47,304 bases of DNA from Bryobacterales bacterium (GTDB lineage Bacteria > Acidobacteriota > Terriglobia > Bryobacterales > Bryobacteraceae), in the NCBI GenBank assembly GCA_947467185.1, contig CANIHR010000005.1, positions 1 to 47,304 on the forward strand, written 5' to 3'. Below are positions 1-9,938 of the stretch, in pieces; position 1 is the stretch's first letter, and each line of letters opens with the position of its first letter. A program made the position numbers and the translations under genes. The notes below the pieces were generated by a model. It had not been told where the DNA came from. It saw nothing but the letters and a program-made list of their open reading frames with translations, and ran no database searches.

Positions 1-34
1 CCAAACCGGCCGTTCCGCAAGCGTCCGTAAGGAT

Positions 35-52
35 GCGTTGGTAACGCTTTTT
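35..52 (+). terminator. Possible intrinsic terminator of an upstream gene
   Basis: A short hairpin with stem GCGTT/AACGC and loop GGT is followed directly by TTTTT. It lies just before the tRNA gene, so it could end a transcript entering from the left edge of the window. The stem is only 5 bp, so the call is weak. Confidence 0.3.
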
Positions 53-61
53 CGTTAAAGC

Positions 62-137
<76 letters not shown>

Positions 138-570
138 AATTTCTCAATAACTTAGGCGTTAGTTGGGTTGGCGCCTGGAATCATTGACTGCTATCCTGAC
201 AGGCACCGGCGGCTGGAATTGACTCCATCGCGGTCGCTACCGACTGTCGTTGCTCGTGCAGGAAGTTGGTTTAGCGGTTCAGCATTGAGAGGTTTTCCCA
301 GCCCAGGGCGGCCTGGATAGCCCGAGGCTCCAGGAACTGCCGAGCCTCCACTCAACGCCTATTTCGGCCGCCCCGGCCCTGAACTTTCGTCCGAACCGGC
401 CAGACATGCGGCGCTATGCTCGACGCGCAGGCAAGACGACATCGCAGATGAGTGCCTCGTCGTTAGTGGGAAAGCCGAAAAATCACCAAGCGTGCTCCCT
501 CTCCCGCAGCACTGCCATGTCCAGTACGACTCACCCAAACAGTCAAAGCTCCGGCACATCCGAGGGCCAC
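138..570. other. Intergenic stretch without a recognisable gene
   Basis: About 430 bp between the tRNA gene and the NHL remnant. The short open frames on both strands show no recognisable domain, signal peptide or coding-like pattern. No tRNA, hairpin-plus-T-run or clear repeat was seen. Because it lies next to a truncated gene, it may be decayed coding sequence, but nothing in it can be named. Confidence 0.5.
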
Positions 571-1056
571 TCAGGGCTCAGGAGCGAAGACAAGAACTTT
601 GCCCCTGCGCTTATCCACCAGGTAGACGCGCCCACGCGAATCCACATGGATCGCATCCACGCGTTGCATCTGGTCTACCGCCTCGCCCCTCTGCCCAAAT
701 GAACTAAGCGGGGTGCCGTCTTCCGCAAATACTCGTATGAGCGTGAGTCGGGCATCCGCCACGAAGTACAGGTGGCGCCTGGAGTCGAAGGCAAACGCTC
801 CAGTTGCTCGGATGCCATCCCACCGGAACTCGCGTCGGTACCGGCCTCCGGGGCTGAACTCGCCCACGATATGCCGGAAGTTTCCGAGCACGTAGATCTG
901 ACTGTTCACAACCGAGATGGCCGTCGGCTGTGTCATTTGGGGCGGCAGGCTGAAACGTTCGAGCTCTTCGCCCTCGCGATTCAGGGCGACAATCCGTGGT
1001 TGTGCGGAGTCCACCACAAAAATGGTGGCTCCATTATTGGCGAGAGCCAGGCTCAC
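571..1056 (-). pseudogene. NHL-repeat (beta-propeller) protein, truncated at the N-terminus
   Basis: The translation shows at least three NHL-type blades, for example IFVVDSAQPRIVALNREG, HLYFVADARLTLIRVFAEDG and RVYLVDKRRGKVLVF. NHL proteins form propellers, are usually secreted or membrane-anchored in this phylum, and bind partners of varied kinds. About 161 residues is too short for a whole propeller, and no signal peptide or start region is present. The only nearby start, a GTG at 1056, falls inside the motif LLESPVSLALAN, where a valine is expected within a blade. The frame stays open further upstream into the ric gene region. The GTG overlaps the stop of the small upstream gene (GTGA), so translation may still be coupled. 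It is best read as the 3' part of a larger gene whose 5' part has been lost. Confidence 0.55.
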
Positions 1057-1223
1057 TGGTGATTCCAGTAGTCGCCCCGCCTTGCGAGGTAGAGCCAGAC
1101 GTTGAGTGCCAGAAAGCCCAGCTGCAGGCCTCGCCGCAGAGTCTGGGAAGACTCCGGGAGCGCTCGTCGGAGGAGTTTTCGGCGCGGCGGCGAGGCAGGC
1201 GGGGCTGGGCTTAAGGCGGGCAT
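1053..1223 (-). CDS. Small membrane-protein stub (56 aa), resembling the first helix of NapH-type 4Fe-4S proteins
   Basis: The ATG at 1223 directly follows the TAA of ric (TAAATG), and the reading frame ends at a TGA that overlaps the GTG of the NHL remnant. The N-terminal half is rich in Pro, Ala and Arg. Residues about 30-46 form one hydrophobic segment (LQLGFLALNVWLYLA) preceded by arginines. This pattern resembles the N-terminus of polytopic membrane 4Fe-4S proteins of the NapH/CcoG kind. Everything that would normally follow (further helices and CxxCxxCxxxC clusters) is missing. It may be a real small protein or the 5' remnant of a deleted gene. The resemblance is from memory of the family, not from an alignment. 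Confidence 0.4.
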   Translation of the reverse strand: MPALSPAPPASPPRRKLLRRALPESSQTLRRGLQLGFLALNVWLYLARRGDYWNHQ

Positions 1224-1955
1224 TTAGTGCACGGTACTGTTGCTGCTTTCGAGCGCGGTGGCGCGGGGGAAGAGGATGTTGTTTTCGAGGTGAATGTGCT
1301 GGTGGAGGTCGCGCTCGAAGTCTGCGAGGCCGGCATAAGCGCCGATGTACGTGGGGCAGGCACCGGGTGGCGGCTGGTAGCCGGATGAGAGTTCGCGAAG
1401 GCGGGCGAGCAGGGCACCGGCGTCGTCATGTTCTGCGAGCATCATGGAAATAGGTTGCTCGACGGTGCTGAAGCAAGCGGAAGGGAGGGTGCCGCCCTTC
1501 TCCACCGATTGTTCCAGACGGTTGAGGTAAGGAAACAGAATCTGCTCCTCTTTGAACATGTGACTGGAGAGTTCCTGTTCCAGGGCGGCGAAGACTTCCT
1601 CGATCTCGCGGACTTCGGGATGCTGCGCGGCGTGGCGAGCCACCACTTTCGCCAGAAGGCCCAGAATGCGGGGCATTTCGCGACGGACGTAGGTGTGGTG
1701 CGTGTCGAGGATGTGGGTGATGAGGGCGCGGAGAGACTGGGTAGCCCAGTCTGTGGTGGTAACGGCCACCGGGGCGTCGAGCAGCGCCAGGAGGCTGAGG
1801 ACCCGTTCGGGTTCGATACCCGCGGTGGTGCAGGCATCGCGGAGCGTTCGCTTCCCCCCGCAGCAATAGTCGATGCCCAGGGCTTCAAAGACCCGGATAG
1901 TGGCGGGGGCTTCGGTGGCGTATTCGCGAACGGTTTTCTCTGCGATCAGTTGCAT
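1224..1955 (-). CDS. ric: Iron-sulfur cluster repair di-iron protein (RIC / YtfE / ScdA family)
   Basis: This 243-residue protein has the family's two-part layout. An N-terminal DUF542/ScdA_N domain (about residues 1-70) carries the motif IDYCCGGKRTL. A C-terminal hemerythrin-like domain has spaced histidine/glutamate ligands (ITHILDTHHTYVRREMP, SSHMFKEEQILFPYL, EHDDAG, DLHQHIHLENNILFP). RIC proteins are cytoplasmic and help restore Fe-S clusters damaged by nitric oxide or oxidative stress. A perfect palindrome lies 46 bp upstream of the start (2002-2015) and could be the binding site of a stress regulator. The gene is followed without a gap by the small membrane stub. Confidence 0.93.
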   Translation of the reverse strand: MQLIAEKTVREYATEAPATIRVFEALGIDYCCGGKRTLRDACTTAGIEPERVLSLLALLDAPVAVTTTDWATQSLRALITHILDTHHTYVRREMPRILGLLAKVVARHAAQHPEVREIEEVFAALEQELSSHMFKEEQILFPYLNRLEQSVEKGGTLPSACFSTVEQPISMMLAEHDDAGALLARLRELSSGYQPPPGACPTYIGAYAGLADFERDLHQHIHLENNILFPRATALESSNSTVH

Positions 1956-2001
1956 GGTTTGCCTCTGAATCGAGAGTACGGCCGGGCGGGGGAATGGCGC
2001 A

Positions 2002-2015
2002 GTGACTTAAGTCAC
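2002..2015. promoter_or_regulatory. Perfect 14-bp palindrome upstream of ric, candidate operator
   Basis: GTGACTTAAGTCAC is a perfect inverted repeat in the 69-bp space between glnK and ric. The half-site TGAC with four central bases has the shape of sites bound by Crp/Fnr-superfamily regulators, including NO-responsive members. ric genes are commonly under nitrosative-stress control. The regulator is not in this window, so the assignment is inference. Confidence 0.45.
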
Positions 2016-2024
2016 GAGTCGCGA

Positions 2025-2363
2025 TTATAGGGCCGATTCGCCGCGGTCGTTGTTGCGAATCCGGATCGCCTCGCCAACGTTATAGACGAAAATCTTGCCA
2101 TCGCCGATGTTGCCGGTTCGGGCCGCGTTCATGATGGTGTCAATGACTTCATCCTTGCGGCTCTCCGGCACTACCATTTCGAGCTTGGCTTTGGGTAGCA
2201 GGTCGACATGGTACTCGCGGCCACGGTAGATTTCCTTGTGGCCTTTCTGGCGGCCATGGCCCCGGACTTCGGTGATGGTGACCCCATCGATGCCGGCAGC
2301 TTTGAGGGCTTCGCGGACGTCGTCGAGTTTGAAAGGCTGGATGATGGCTTCAATTTTGAACAT
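2025..2363 (-). CDS. glnK: PII nitrogen regulatory protein GlnB/GlnK
   Basis: This 112-residue protein has the full length and core of PII signal proteins. It starts MFKIEAIIQPFKLDDVREAL and has a T-loop with Tyr51 in GREYHVD, the uridylylation site in proteobacterial PII. The B-loop region AARTGNIGDGKIFV and a C-terminal RIRNNDRGESAL follow. PII trimers bind ATP/ADP and 2-oxoglutarate and block AmtB by inserting the T-loop into the channel. The gene follows amtB by 14 bp on the same strand, which supports the GlnK (AmtB-partner) role, although sequence alone does not separate GlnB from GlnK. Confidence 0.95.
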   Translation of the reverse strand: MFKIEAIIQPFKLDDVREALKAAGIDGVTITEVRGHGRQKGHKEIYRGREYHVDLLPKAKLEMVVPESRKDEVIDTIMNAARTGNIGDGKIFVYNVGEAIRIRNNDRGESAL

Positions 2364-2377
2364 GCGGGTCCTCGTTG

Positions 2378-3775
<1,398 letters not shown>

Positions 3776-3793
3776 ACAAGGTCTCCTGTATGT

Positions 3794-3815
3794 GGCACTG
3801 CGACGTGGAAGTGCC
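3794..3815. promoter_or_regulatory. Inverted repeat in the amtB leader
   Basis: GGCACT and AGTGCC are separated by 10 bases, just upstream of the amtB ribosome-binding site. A second small inverted repeat (TCTCT-N5-AGAGA) lies at 3827-3841. Either could be an operator for nitrogen control or a leader hairpin. No known consensus is matched, so the function is open. Confidence 0.25.
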
Positions 3816-3857
3816 GAATTAGACATTCTCTATGAAAGAGAGGGGTGTGGGCAACTG

Positions 3858-5249
3858 TTATTTGCCGGCGACCTGTAGAAGCGTTTTGTAGATGAGTTCG
3901 GTACCTTGCCGCAGGCTTTCAATGCTGACGCGCTCGTCGTTGCCGTGCATCCGGGTGAGATCTTCGGCGCTGATCGGGTACGGGTAGATACCGTAGACCG
4001 GAATGCCGCGGCTGCGCCAGGCGGCGGAGTCGGTGCCGGCCTGGAACAGGTACGTGGTGACCGGGACGTTGGGGAAGATTGCGTTCGACTGCTGAACAAG
4101 GGCGCGGAAGAGGTCGGAATCCTTCGTGGAAGGTGCGGGCCGGGGCAGGGCACCGCGCCCCGCTACCGGAGTGATGGTGACGCGCGGGTCGTTGACAACG
4201 GCCTTCATTTCGGAGATCAACTCCTCGACATTCGTGCCGGGAATGGTGCGAAAGTTGAGCGTGGCCTCGGCGGAACCGGGGATGACGTTGCCGCGGAAAC
4301 CGGCGTTCAGGAAGACCGGGGCGATCGTGTTGCGCATAATCGCGTGGAGCAGAGGGTCTTTGCTGATCTCCTGGTCGGCGATGCGGACCTTTTCGGGATC
4401 GGTGCCGGCCACCAGGTCGTGGAAATACGTGGACATGGGGGGCTTGCTGGTTTTCTCCAGGGTGGTGAAGAACTCTTTTGTGCTTTCGATCAGCTTCGGC
4501 TGGGTATCGTAGTCCCCGATTTTGCCCATGGCTTTGGCCAGAGTGAAGATGGCGCTGTCGGGGCGGGGCATGGAGGCGTGGGTGGAGGTTCCCTTTGCGG
4601 TCACCAGCAGAGAAACGCCCGACTTATCCGACGTGGAGATACTTACGTAGCGGACCGTGCCGTCCGGATTCCTGATGATCCAGCCGCCTTCGTTCAGAGA
4701 GAATTCGCAGTCGATCTTATCGAAGTGGTCTTTGGCCAGCCAGGCAGTGCCGTAGCTGCCACCTTCCTCATCGGCTTCCGAAATGAAGATCACGTCGCGG
4801 GCGAGCGGGACCTTGTTCTTCGCCAGCATCATAACGGCTTCGGCGAAGACGGCGAGGCCTCCTTTGAAGTCGATCGCGCCGCGTCCTATTACGTAGCCGT
4901 CCTTCACCGCGCCTTCGAAGGGGTCGACGGACCACTTTTCGCGCTCCACGCCGACGACGTCCGCATGGGCGGCGAGGAGGATCGGCTTCTTGCTGCCATC
5001 TCCCTTCAGCCGGGCGATGAAATGCGCTTTGGCGGGGTCGGGCGTGGGGATGATGTCGATCTGGAAGCCGAGGGGTTCGAATTTTGTCTTCAGGAGTGCG
5101 GCGAGTTTGGCCTCATTGCCCGGCGGATTGCTGGTGTTGACCCGGATCACTTCGGTGAGAAGTTTCGCGGTGTCGTTCAGCGGCGTCTGGGCAGACGAGA
5201 GGAACGCAGTCGTGAGGAAGAGTGTGGCGGCTGTGAATCTGAGGCGCAT
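3858..5249 (-). CDS. Exported M20-family metallopeptidase
   Basis: The protein starts with a signal peptide (MRLRFTAATLFLTTAFLSSAQ) and has the M20 di-zinc peptidase layout. The metal-binding motifs are LLAAHADVVGVE (H-x-D), GRGAIDFKGG (bridging Asp), SEADEEGG (catalytic and ligand Glu) and a C-terminal RMHGND (His). A dimerisation (lid) domain lies between, containing GTSTHASMPRPDSA. M20 enzymes cleave the peptide bonds of small peptides or acylated amino acids, here outside the cytoplasm. The start at 5249 places the signal peptide correctly; a further ATG 30 bases upstream gives an unlikely extension. The substrate cannot be deduced. Confidence 0.88.
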   Translation of the reverse strand: MRLRFTAATLFLTTAFLSSAQTPLNDTAKLLTEVIRVNTSNPPGNEAKLAALLKTKFEPLGFQIDIIPTPDPAKAHFIARLKGDGSKKPILLAAHADVVGVEREKWSVDPFEGAVKDGYVIGRGAIDFKGGLAVFAEAVMMLAKNKVPLARDVIFISEADEEGGSYGTAWLAKDHFDKIDCEFSLNEGGWIIRNPDGTVRYVSISTSDKSGVSLLVTAKGTSTHASMPRPDSAIFTLAKAMGKIGDYDTQPKLIESTKEFFTTLEKTSKPPMSTYFHDLVAGTDPEKVRIADQEISKDPLLHAIMRNTIAPVFLNAGFRGNVIPGSAEATLNFRTIPGTNVEELISEMKAVVNDPRVTITPVAGRGALPRPAPSTKDSDLFRALVQQSNAIFPNVPVTTYLFQAGTDSAAWRSRGIPVYGIYPYPISAEDLTRMHGNDERVSIESLRQGTELIYKTLLQVAGK

Positions 5250-5330
5250 CAGTGACCTTATATAAATGGAATCCGGCACGGGGCGGAATAGTCAGCGAGC
5301 CTGGCTGATGGTGAACGCTATTGTGGCACG

Positions 5331-6185
5331 TTAATTGAGGCCCAGTCTCCAGCCGAGCCTATTTTCGTTGAGCCACGTGATCTTTGGCTTGCTGCTGCCA
5401 ATGACGAACGCTGCCGGGGCTTCCCCATACTGGGCCACGCGTTGGGCGAGCCACGAACCGGGTGCGGCATTACCGGCGAGTGCGATGGGGGTGCCGTCGA
5501 ACCAGGCGACTTCCGCTCCCAGGCTGGTGTTCGTCTCTCGACGTGGCGACGGCAGACCGTACGCCTACCGGTACAACGTGATGGCGGAGTCGAGGTCCTT
5601 AACTCCGATCACGACGTGGGAGACTCCCGTGTATTTTGTGGTGGTGGGTTTGCCGGACGGATTGACGCGGGCGTCACGGGAAGTGAAGTCTCTGATAAGA
5701 AATGGAAAAAGTGAACCCCTCGGGCCAGGTCCGACGGTTGCGGTCTCCCAGTCGAGCTTGACGCCATCTGGCCGGACTCGTCCGGAATGGTCGATGGTGC
5801 CGCCTCCGATACCCACTAACTTCAGGCGTGCGAGTTCCGCGGGAACGTCGGGAACCTGAACGGCGAAGGCGCACGGACTCGCGTTGCTCCTTAAATAGGC
5901 GGACCAGGCGTGTTCCTCCACCGCTTTCGGATCGGCATGCTTCTGGATTCCCATCAATTCCAGATAGGAGCCGTCCGGGAAGCTGACGATGGCCATCTCA
6001 CTGGCATGGTTGGCGTGTGGTCCTCCGTATTCGGTGGGGACACCGGTAACCTGCGTAAAGGTCCTTCGCAGGGCATCGAGATCAGTTCCGGCGATCGTCA
6101 CGTGGTCAATCCGGATTTCGGCGGCGGCCAACGGGAGAGCGAGGAGCGTGAGGGCAAATCTCAGGTGCAGCCACTGGATCGACAT
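5331..6185 (-). pseudogene. Exported VOC (glyoxalase-like) protein interrupted by an in-frame TAG
   Basis: The frame opens with a signal peptide (MSIQWLHLRFALTLLALPLAAA) and a VOC-type unit beginning IRIDHVTIAGTDLDAL. A second unit begins GVSHVVIGVKDLDSAITLYR. At codon 207 (5565-5567) this frame meets TAG. It then continues without any shift for 77 more residues of sensible sequence (AYGLPSPRRETN, then TPIALAGNAAPGSWLAQR) to a TAA at 5331. In related proteins the pattern around this point is YRxxYGLP, so TAG most simply replaces a lysine codon (AAG) or similar. Only a base substitution is needed. It could be a recent pseudogene or a sequencing error; a shortened protein may still be made. It is divergent from the NTF2-like gene, 16 bp away. 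Confidence 0.8.
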
Positions 6186-6201
6186 GGATAGACTGTAACC
6201 C

Positions 6202-6678
6202 ATGCGTACTTTGCTTTCGTTATTTCTTGCCACTGCTCTCTGGTGTATGGCGCAGCCTTCGGGCGAGGAACAGGCGATTCTGGCCAGGGTTCAGGCGGTC
6301 TTTGATGCCATGGCCGCCCATGATTCGGCAGCGGCTGCGGCACTGGTGATTCCGGAAGGCAGGTTAGCCGTTTCGCGGGCCAACGGAACTGTCTCAATCA
6401 GTACTTTGGGCGAATTCGCCGCCCGCCTGTCGGCCACAAAATCCACCCTCCTGGAGCGGATGTGGAGTCCCAAAGTATTGATTCGAGGTGGGATGGCTGT
6501 TGTCTGGACAGAATACGACTTCCATCTGGACGGTAAGTTCACCCACTGTGGCATCGACAGTTTTCAGCTGGTGAAAACGGCGGATGGCTGGAAGATCTCG
6601 GGCCTTGCCTACACGGTGGAACCCACAGGATGTGCGCCGAGTCCGCTGGGTCCACCGTCATCCCCATCAACAAAGTAG
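6202..6678 (+). CDS. Exported NTF2-like (DUF4440/SnoaL-type) small protein
   Basis: This 158-residue protein has a signal peptide (MRTLLSLFLATALWCMA) followed by a cone-shaped NTF2-like fold. The fold shows as a long N-terminal helix (EEQAILARVQAVFDAMAAHDSAAAAALV), a middle region ending in GGMAVVWTEYDFHLDGKFTHCGIDSFQLVKT, and the family-typical DGWKISGLAYTVEPTGC. Such proteins are often of unknown role; some are isomerases or ligand binders. It is divergent from the VOC gene and may share a control region with it. The cysteines near residues 113 and 149 could form a disulfide outside the cell. Confidence 0.75.
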   Translation: MRTLLSLFLATALWCMAQPSGEEQAILARVQAVFDAMAAHDSAAAAALVIPEGRLAVSRANGTVSISTLGEFAARLSATKSTLLERMWSPKVLIRGGMAVVWTEYDFHLDGKFTHCGIDSFQLVKTADGWKISGLAYTVEPTGCAPSPLGPPSSPSTK

Positions 6679-6810
6679 GGTTCCCACCTCTCCGTGGGTG
6701 TACGGAAGTCCATGTAACGAAAGCGTTAAATCCTACACTCCCGATCTGCTATCCTATCCACCATAAAAGCCCCAATAGCATTTTGGGGGGGGCAGATTCG
6801 GGAAGGTTAC

Positions 6811-9800
6811 ATGAATAGAACAAAGGAATCGCAAATCGCAAAGCGTCTGCGAACCGTGCTGGTGCTTGGTGTTTTAGCATCTGCCGCCGCATTCGCACAG
6901 GAAAACTCAGGACAAATCGGTGGTACCGTCATGGACGCCACCAGTTCCGTTATCGCCGGAGCCAAGGTTGTTGCGGAAAGCCCCACCAACCCGCGCGCCG
7001 CCGAAACAGTCAGCGACGGCCAGGGTGCTTACACTCTGCCCGGTCTGCCGGTTGGTACCTACTCAATCACGGTCAGCAAGGAAGGCTTCTCCACCCTCAA
7101 GCAGGCCAATATCTCGGTCACTCTGGGTTCCAGAGTTGACTTCAGCCCCCGCCTCGCGGTGGGTTCGGTTAGCCAGACGGTCGAAGTCAGCGAATCCGCT
7201 ATCTCGCTCGACGTCACCTCGGCGCGTACCTCAACCAGCATCACCAAGGAAACCTTCGACGCTCTGCCGAAGAGCCACAACTTCAACAGCATCCTGCTGC
7301 TCTCTCCGGGCGTCCGCCTGGAAGCGAAGTCTGGTTCGGCTGGTGTTGGTGGTATCTCGGTTGACGGCGCCTCCGGCTCCGAAAACGTGTTCATCATCGA
7401 CGGTGTCGAAGTCTCCGATACCCTGAACGGCTCGCTCCGCGGCGTTCACAACGTGCCCTTCGAATTTCTCCGCGAAGTTCAGGTGAAGAGCGCTGGTTTC
7501 GAAGCCGAATTCGGCGGCGCGACCGGCGGCGTGGTCAACCTCTCCACCCGCTCGGGCAGCAACGTGTATCACGGTGAAGCCGGTATCGCAATGCAGAATA
7601 GCCAGTGGAATTCGCGCCCCCGCGGTTTCTACCAGGGTTCGCCTCTAAACGCCGATGCTCTCGACTTCTTCGCCCCCAAGAAGGACACCTACCGCACTGT
7701 CTTCCCGGCGCTCACCCTCGGTGGCGCTCTCGTGAAGAACAAGGTCTTCTTCTTCGGCGGCTGGGTTCCGGAATTCTTCCGTCAGGAACGCATTAACAAG
7801 TACGGCGGTACCGTTGGCACTCGTCAGTACATTCGTGAAACGGTCAACCACTACGGCCTCGGCAAGCTCGATTGGGCTGCTTCCTCCAAGGTGCAGGTCG
7901 CTTCTTCCTGGATCTGGACCCCGAACCGCGTGAAGGGTGGCCTCGCCAATACCGACACCCGTATCGCGGCTCCGTCCAACGATCTCTCCGTCACCGGTGG
8001 CTTCAGCCCCGCGCAGACCTACTCCGCTTCCGTTACCTACACTCCGACCGTGAAGTGGCTCGTCAGCGTTCGCTACGGCTACAAGTATCTCAACGACAAG
8101 GCGGGCAACTATGGCATCAGCGGCCAGCCGTTTATCAGCTTTGTGACAGCCAGTTCGGCGTCTCCGCTCGCTGTTCCCGCTGAATTTGCCGGTTCCGCCG
8201 GTTTCTCAAACGTTTCCAGCACTCTGGCGATTGCTCGCGACATCACGACCCGCCACAACCTGTACCTTGACAACTCTTACGTTCTCGGCAAGCACTCGCT
8301 GAAGTTTGGCTATGCGATCAACCGCCAGGCGGAAGACATCAACTCCGACTACACCAATGGCCGCTTCCGGATCTTCTGGGGCGATAAGTACAGCCGCGGC
8401 AGCATCACCAACTTCACCGGTCCCTACGGCTACTACATCTGGGAAGACGGCGTTCGCTCGAACTCCAACGTGAAGGGTATGAACCAGGGCTTCTACCTCC
8501 AGGACGCCTGGCGCCCGACGCGCAACGTCTCCATCAACCTCGGCATGCGTGTGGAAAACGAATACCTCCCGCCGTACAAGGCCGTGCAGGCTGGCCTCAA
8601 GATCCAGAAGCCCGTCGCGTTCGGCTGGGGTGACAAGCTCGCTCCCCGCATCGGCGCGGCGTGGGACATCAAGGGTGACGGTAAGTGGAAACTCAGTGGC
8701 AGCTTCAACACCACTTACGACGTGATGAAGTTCAATCTGGCACAGGGTTCCTTCGGTGGCCAGTTCTGGATCACCCACGTTTACTCCCTCGACAACCCCA
8801 ATGTGTACTCGCTCGGCAAGGCCAATCCCGGCGCTCTCGGCAAGGAACTTCTCAACTATGACAACCGAACGGTCGATATCGATCCGACCGGGGTCATCCT
8901 TGGTAACGATCCCGACCTGAAGCCCTACGGCCTCCGCGAATACACTGTTGCTCTTGATCACCAACTCGGCAACCGTCTGGTGGCCAGCGCGCGCTACACC
9001 CACAAGAGCCTCATCCGCTCCATCGACGACATCGGCGTTCTCGATAAAGACGACAACGAAGTCTACCTGATCGGCAACCCGGGCGAAGGTCTCACCCGCG
9101 ACACCAAGAGCGTCTATGGTGCCAAGACTCCGAATGGCAAGGAATTCCTCGTTCCGAAAGCCACCCGTGATTACGACGGGTTGGAATTCGCGGTCCGTGG
9201 CCAGGCCATGACGAACCTCAACATCAACGCTTCTTACACCTACAGCCGCCTGTGGGGCAACTACGCCGGTCTCGCCAACTCTGACGAAAACGGCCGTTCC
9301 AACCCCAACAACGATCGTGCGTTCGATCTGCCGTTCTATTACTTCGACGCGTCCGGCAGCCAGAAGAACGTTTTCGGCCGTCTGGCGACCGATCGTCCCC
9401 ACACCCTGAAGCTGTTCGCTTCCTACATCCTGAACACCAAAGCTGGTCAGACGATGTTCGGCCTCAACCAGATCGCTTACAGCGGCACCCCGCTGTCGAC
9501 CACGGTTATCTACCAGTCCGCTCCGACCTATCCGAATGGCCGTGGCGACCTGGGCCGTACCCCCGTTATGACGCAGACCGACCTTCAGATCAGCCACACG
9601 ATCAAGGCTTCGGAACGCTATTCGATCAAGCTTGAAGCGAACGCCATCAACGTCCTGAATCAGGCTATTGCCCAGAACTACTCGACGCAGATCAACCGCA
9701 CCGGCGCCATCACGGCCGCTCAGTTGCCTGTGAACGCGTTCTTCGCTGGTTACACCCTGTCCAAGTTTGTTGGACCGGCCAACCTGGCTGGCAACGCGAA

Positions 9801-9879
9801 GTACAACCCGGCCTACAACCTGCCGACTCTTTATCAGGGCCCCCGTGACCTCCGTCTCGGGATCCGGATTATCTTCTAA
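6811..9879 (+). CDS. TonB-dependent receptor with N-terminal carboxypeptidase-regulatory domain (Oar-like)
   Basis: This 1022-residue outer-membrane protein has a signal peptide ending near AAAFAQ (residue 30). A carboxypeptidase-regulatory-like domain (about 34-120) follows, with GQIGGTVMDATSSVIAGAKV and GAYTLPGLPVGTYSITVSKEGF. A plug domain (about 130-240) contains NSILLLSPGVR and GGATGGVVNLSTRSGSN. The long beta-barrel ends in IRIIF, a C-terminal aromatic residue as required for BAM insertion. Oar-like receptors are strongly expanded in Acidobacteriota and probably import polymers or glycan or peptide fragments; the ligand is unknown. No SusD partner is nearby, and the gene stands alone with its own terminator. 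The codon choice is uniform and biased to C-ending codons, which suggests high expression. A weak hairpin (CCCAC/GTGGG, 6683-6698) and a C/G-tract hairpin near 6770-6790 lie in the upstream gap. Confidence 0.93.
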   Translation: MNRTKESQIAKRLRTVLVLGVLASAAAFAQENSGQIGGTVMDATSSVIAGAKVVAESPTNPRAAETVSDGQGAYTLPGLPVGTYSITVSKEGFSTLKQANISVTLGSRVDFSPRLAVGSVSQTVEVSESAISLDVTSARTSTSITKETFDALPKSHNFNSILLLSPGVRLEAKSGSAGVGGISVDGASGSENVFIIDGVEVSDTLNGSLRGVHNVPFEFLREVQVKSAGFEAEFGGATGGVVNLSTRSGSNVYHGEAGIAMQNSQWNSRPRGFYQGSPLNADALDFFAPKKDTYRTVFPALTLGGALVKNKVFFFGGWVPEFFRQERINKYGGTVGTRQYIRETVNHYGLGKLDWAASSKVQVASSWIWTPNRVKGGLANTDTRIAAPSNDLSVTGGFSPAQTYSASVTYTPTVKWLVSVRYGYKYLNDKAGNYGISGQPFISFVTASSASPLAVPAEFAGSAGFSNVSSTLAIARDITTRHNLYLDNSYVLGKHSLKFGYAINRQAEDINSDYTNGRFRIFWGDKYSRGSITNFTGPYGYYIWEDGVRSNSNVKGMNQGFYLQDAWRPTRNVSINLGMRVENEYLPPYKAVQAGLKIQKPVAFGWGDKLAPRIGAAWDIKGDGKWKLSGSFNTTYDVMKFNLAQGSFGGQFWITHVYSLDNPNVYSLGKANPGALGKELLNYDNRTVDIDPTGVILGNDPDLKPYGLREYTVALDHQLGNRLVASARYTHKSLIRSIDDIGVLDKDDNEVYLIGNPGEGLTRDTKSVYGAKTPNGKEFLVPKATRDYDGLEFAVRGQAMTNLNINASYTYSRLWGNYAGLANSDENGRSNPNNDRAFDLPFYYFDASGSQKNVFGRLATDRPHTLKLFASYILNTKAGQTMFGLNQIAYSGTPLSTTVIYQSAPTYPNGRGDLGRTPVMTQTDLQISHTIKASERYSIKLEANAINVLNQAIAQNYSTQINRTGAITAAQLPVNAFFAGYTLSKFVGPANLAGNAKYNPAYNLPTLYQGPRDLRLGIRIIF

Positions 9880-9905
9880 GTCGACAGTACAAACCGCAGT
9901 AGTGG

Positions 9906-9935
9906 AAAGGGGACCGGGCAACCGGTCCCCTTTTT
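9906..9935 (+). terminator. Intrinsic terminator of the TonB-dependent receptor gene
   Basis: AAAGGGGACCGG pairs perfectly with CCGGTCCCCTTT around a GCAA tetraloop of GNRA type, and TTTTT ends the structure. It is 26 bp past the receptor stop codon. It also lies 3' of the convergent peroxiredoxin gene, but the flank on that side has only three T residues. Confidence 0.92.
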
Positions 9936-9938
9936 GCG

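Noticed and set aside
138-570. Possible insertion element next to the tRNA-Ile gene
   Set aside because: No transposase or integrase fragment, no terminal inverted repeats and no duplicated tRNA 3' end were found.
5565-5567. Recoded stop (read-through or pyrrolysine-like) in the VOC gene
   Set aside because: No recoding element or suppressor tRNA is visible, and a single substitution in a pseudogene or a sequencing error is simpler.
8206-9921. 571-codon open frame antisense to the TonB-dependent receptor
   Set aside because: It is fully covered by the recognisable receptor gene and has no signal peptide, domain or ribosome site of its own.
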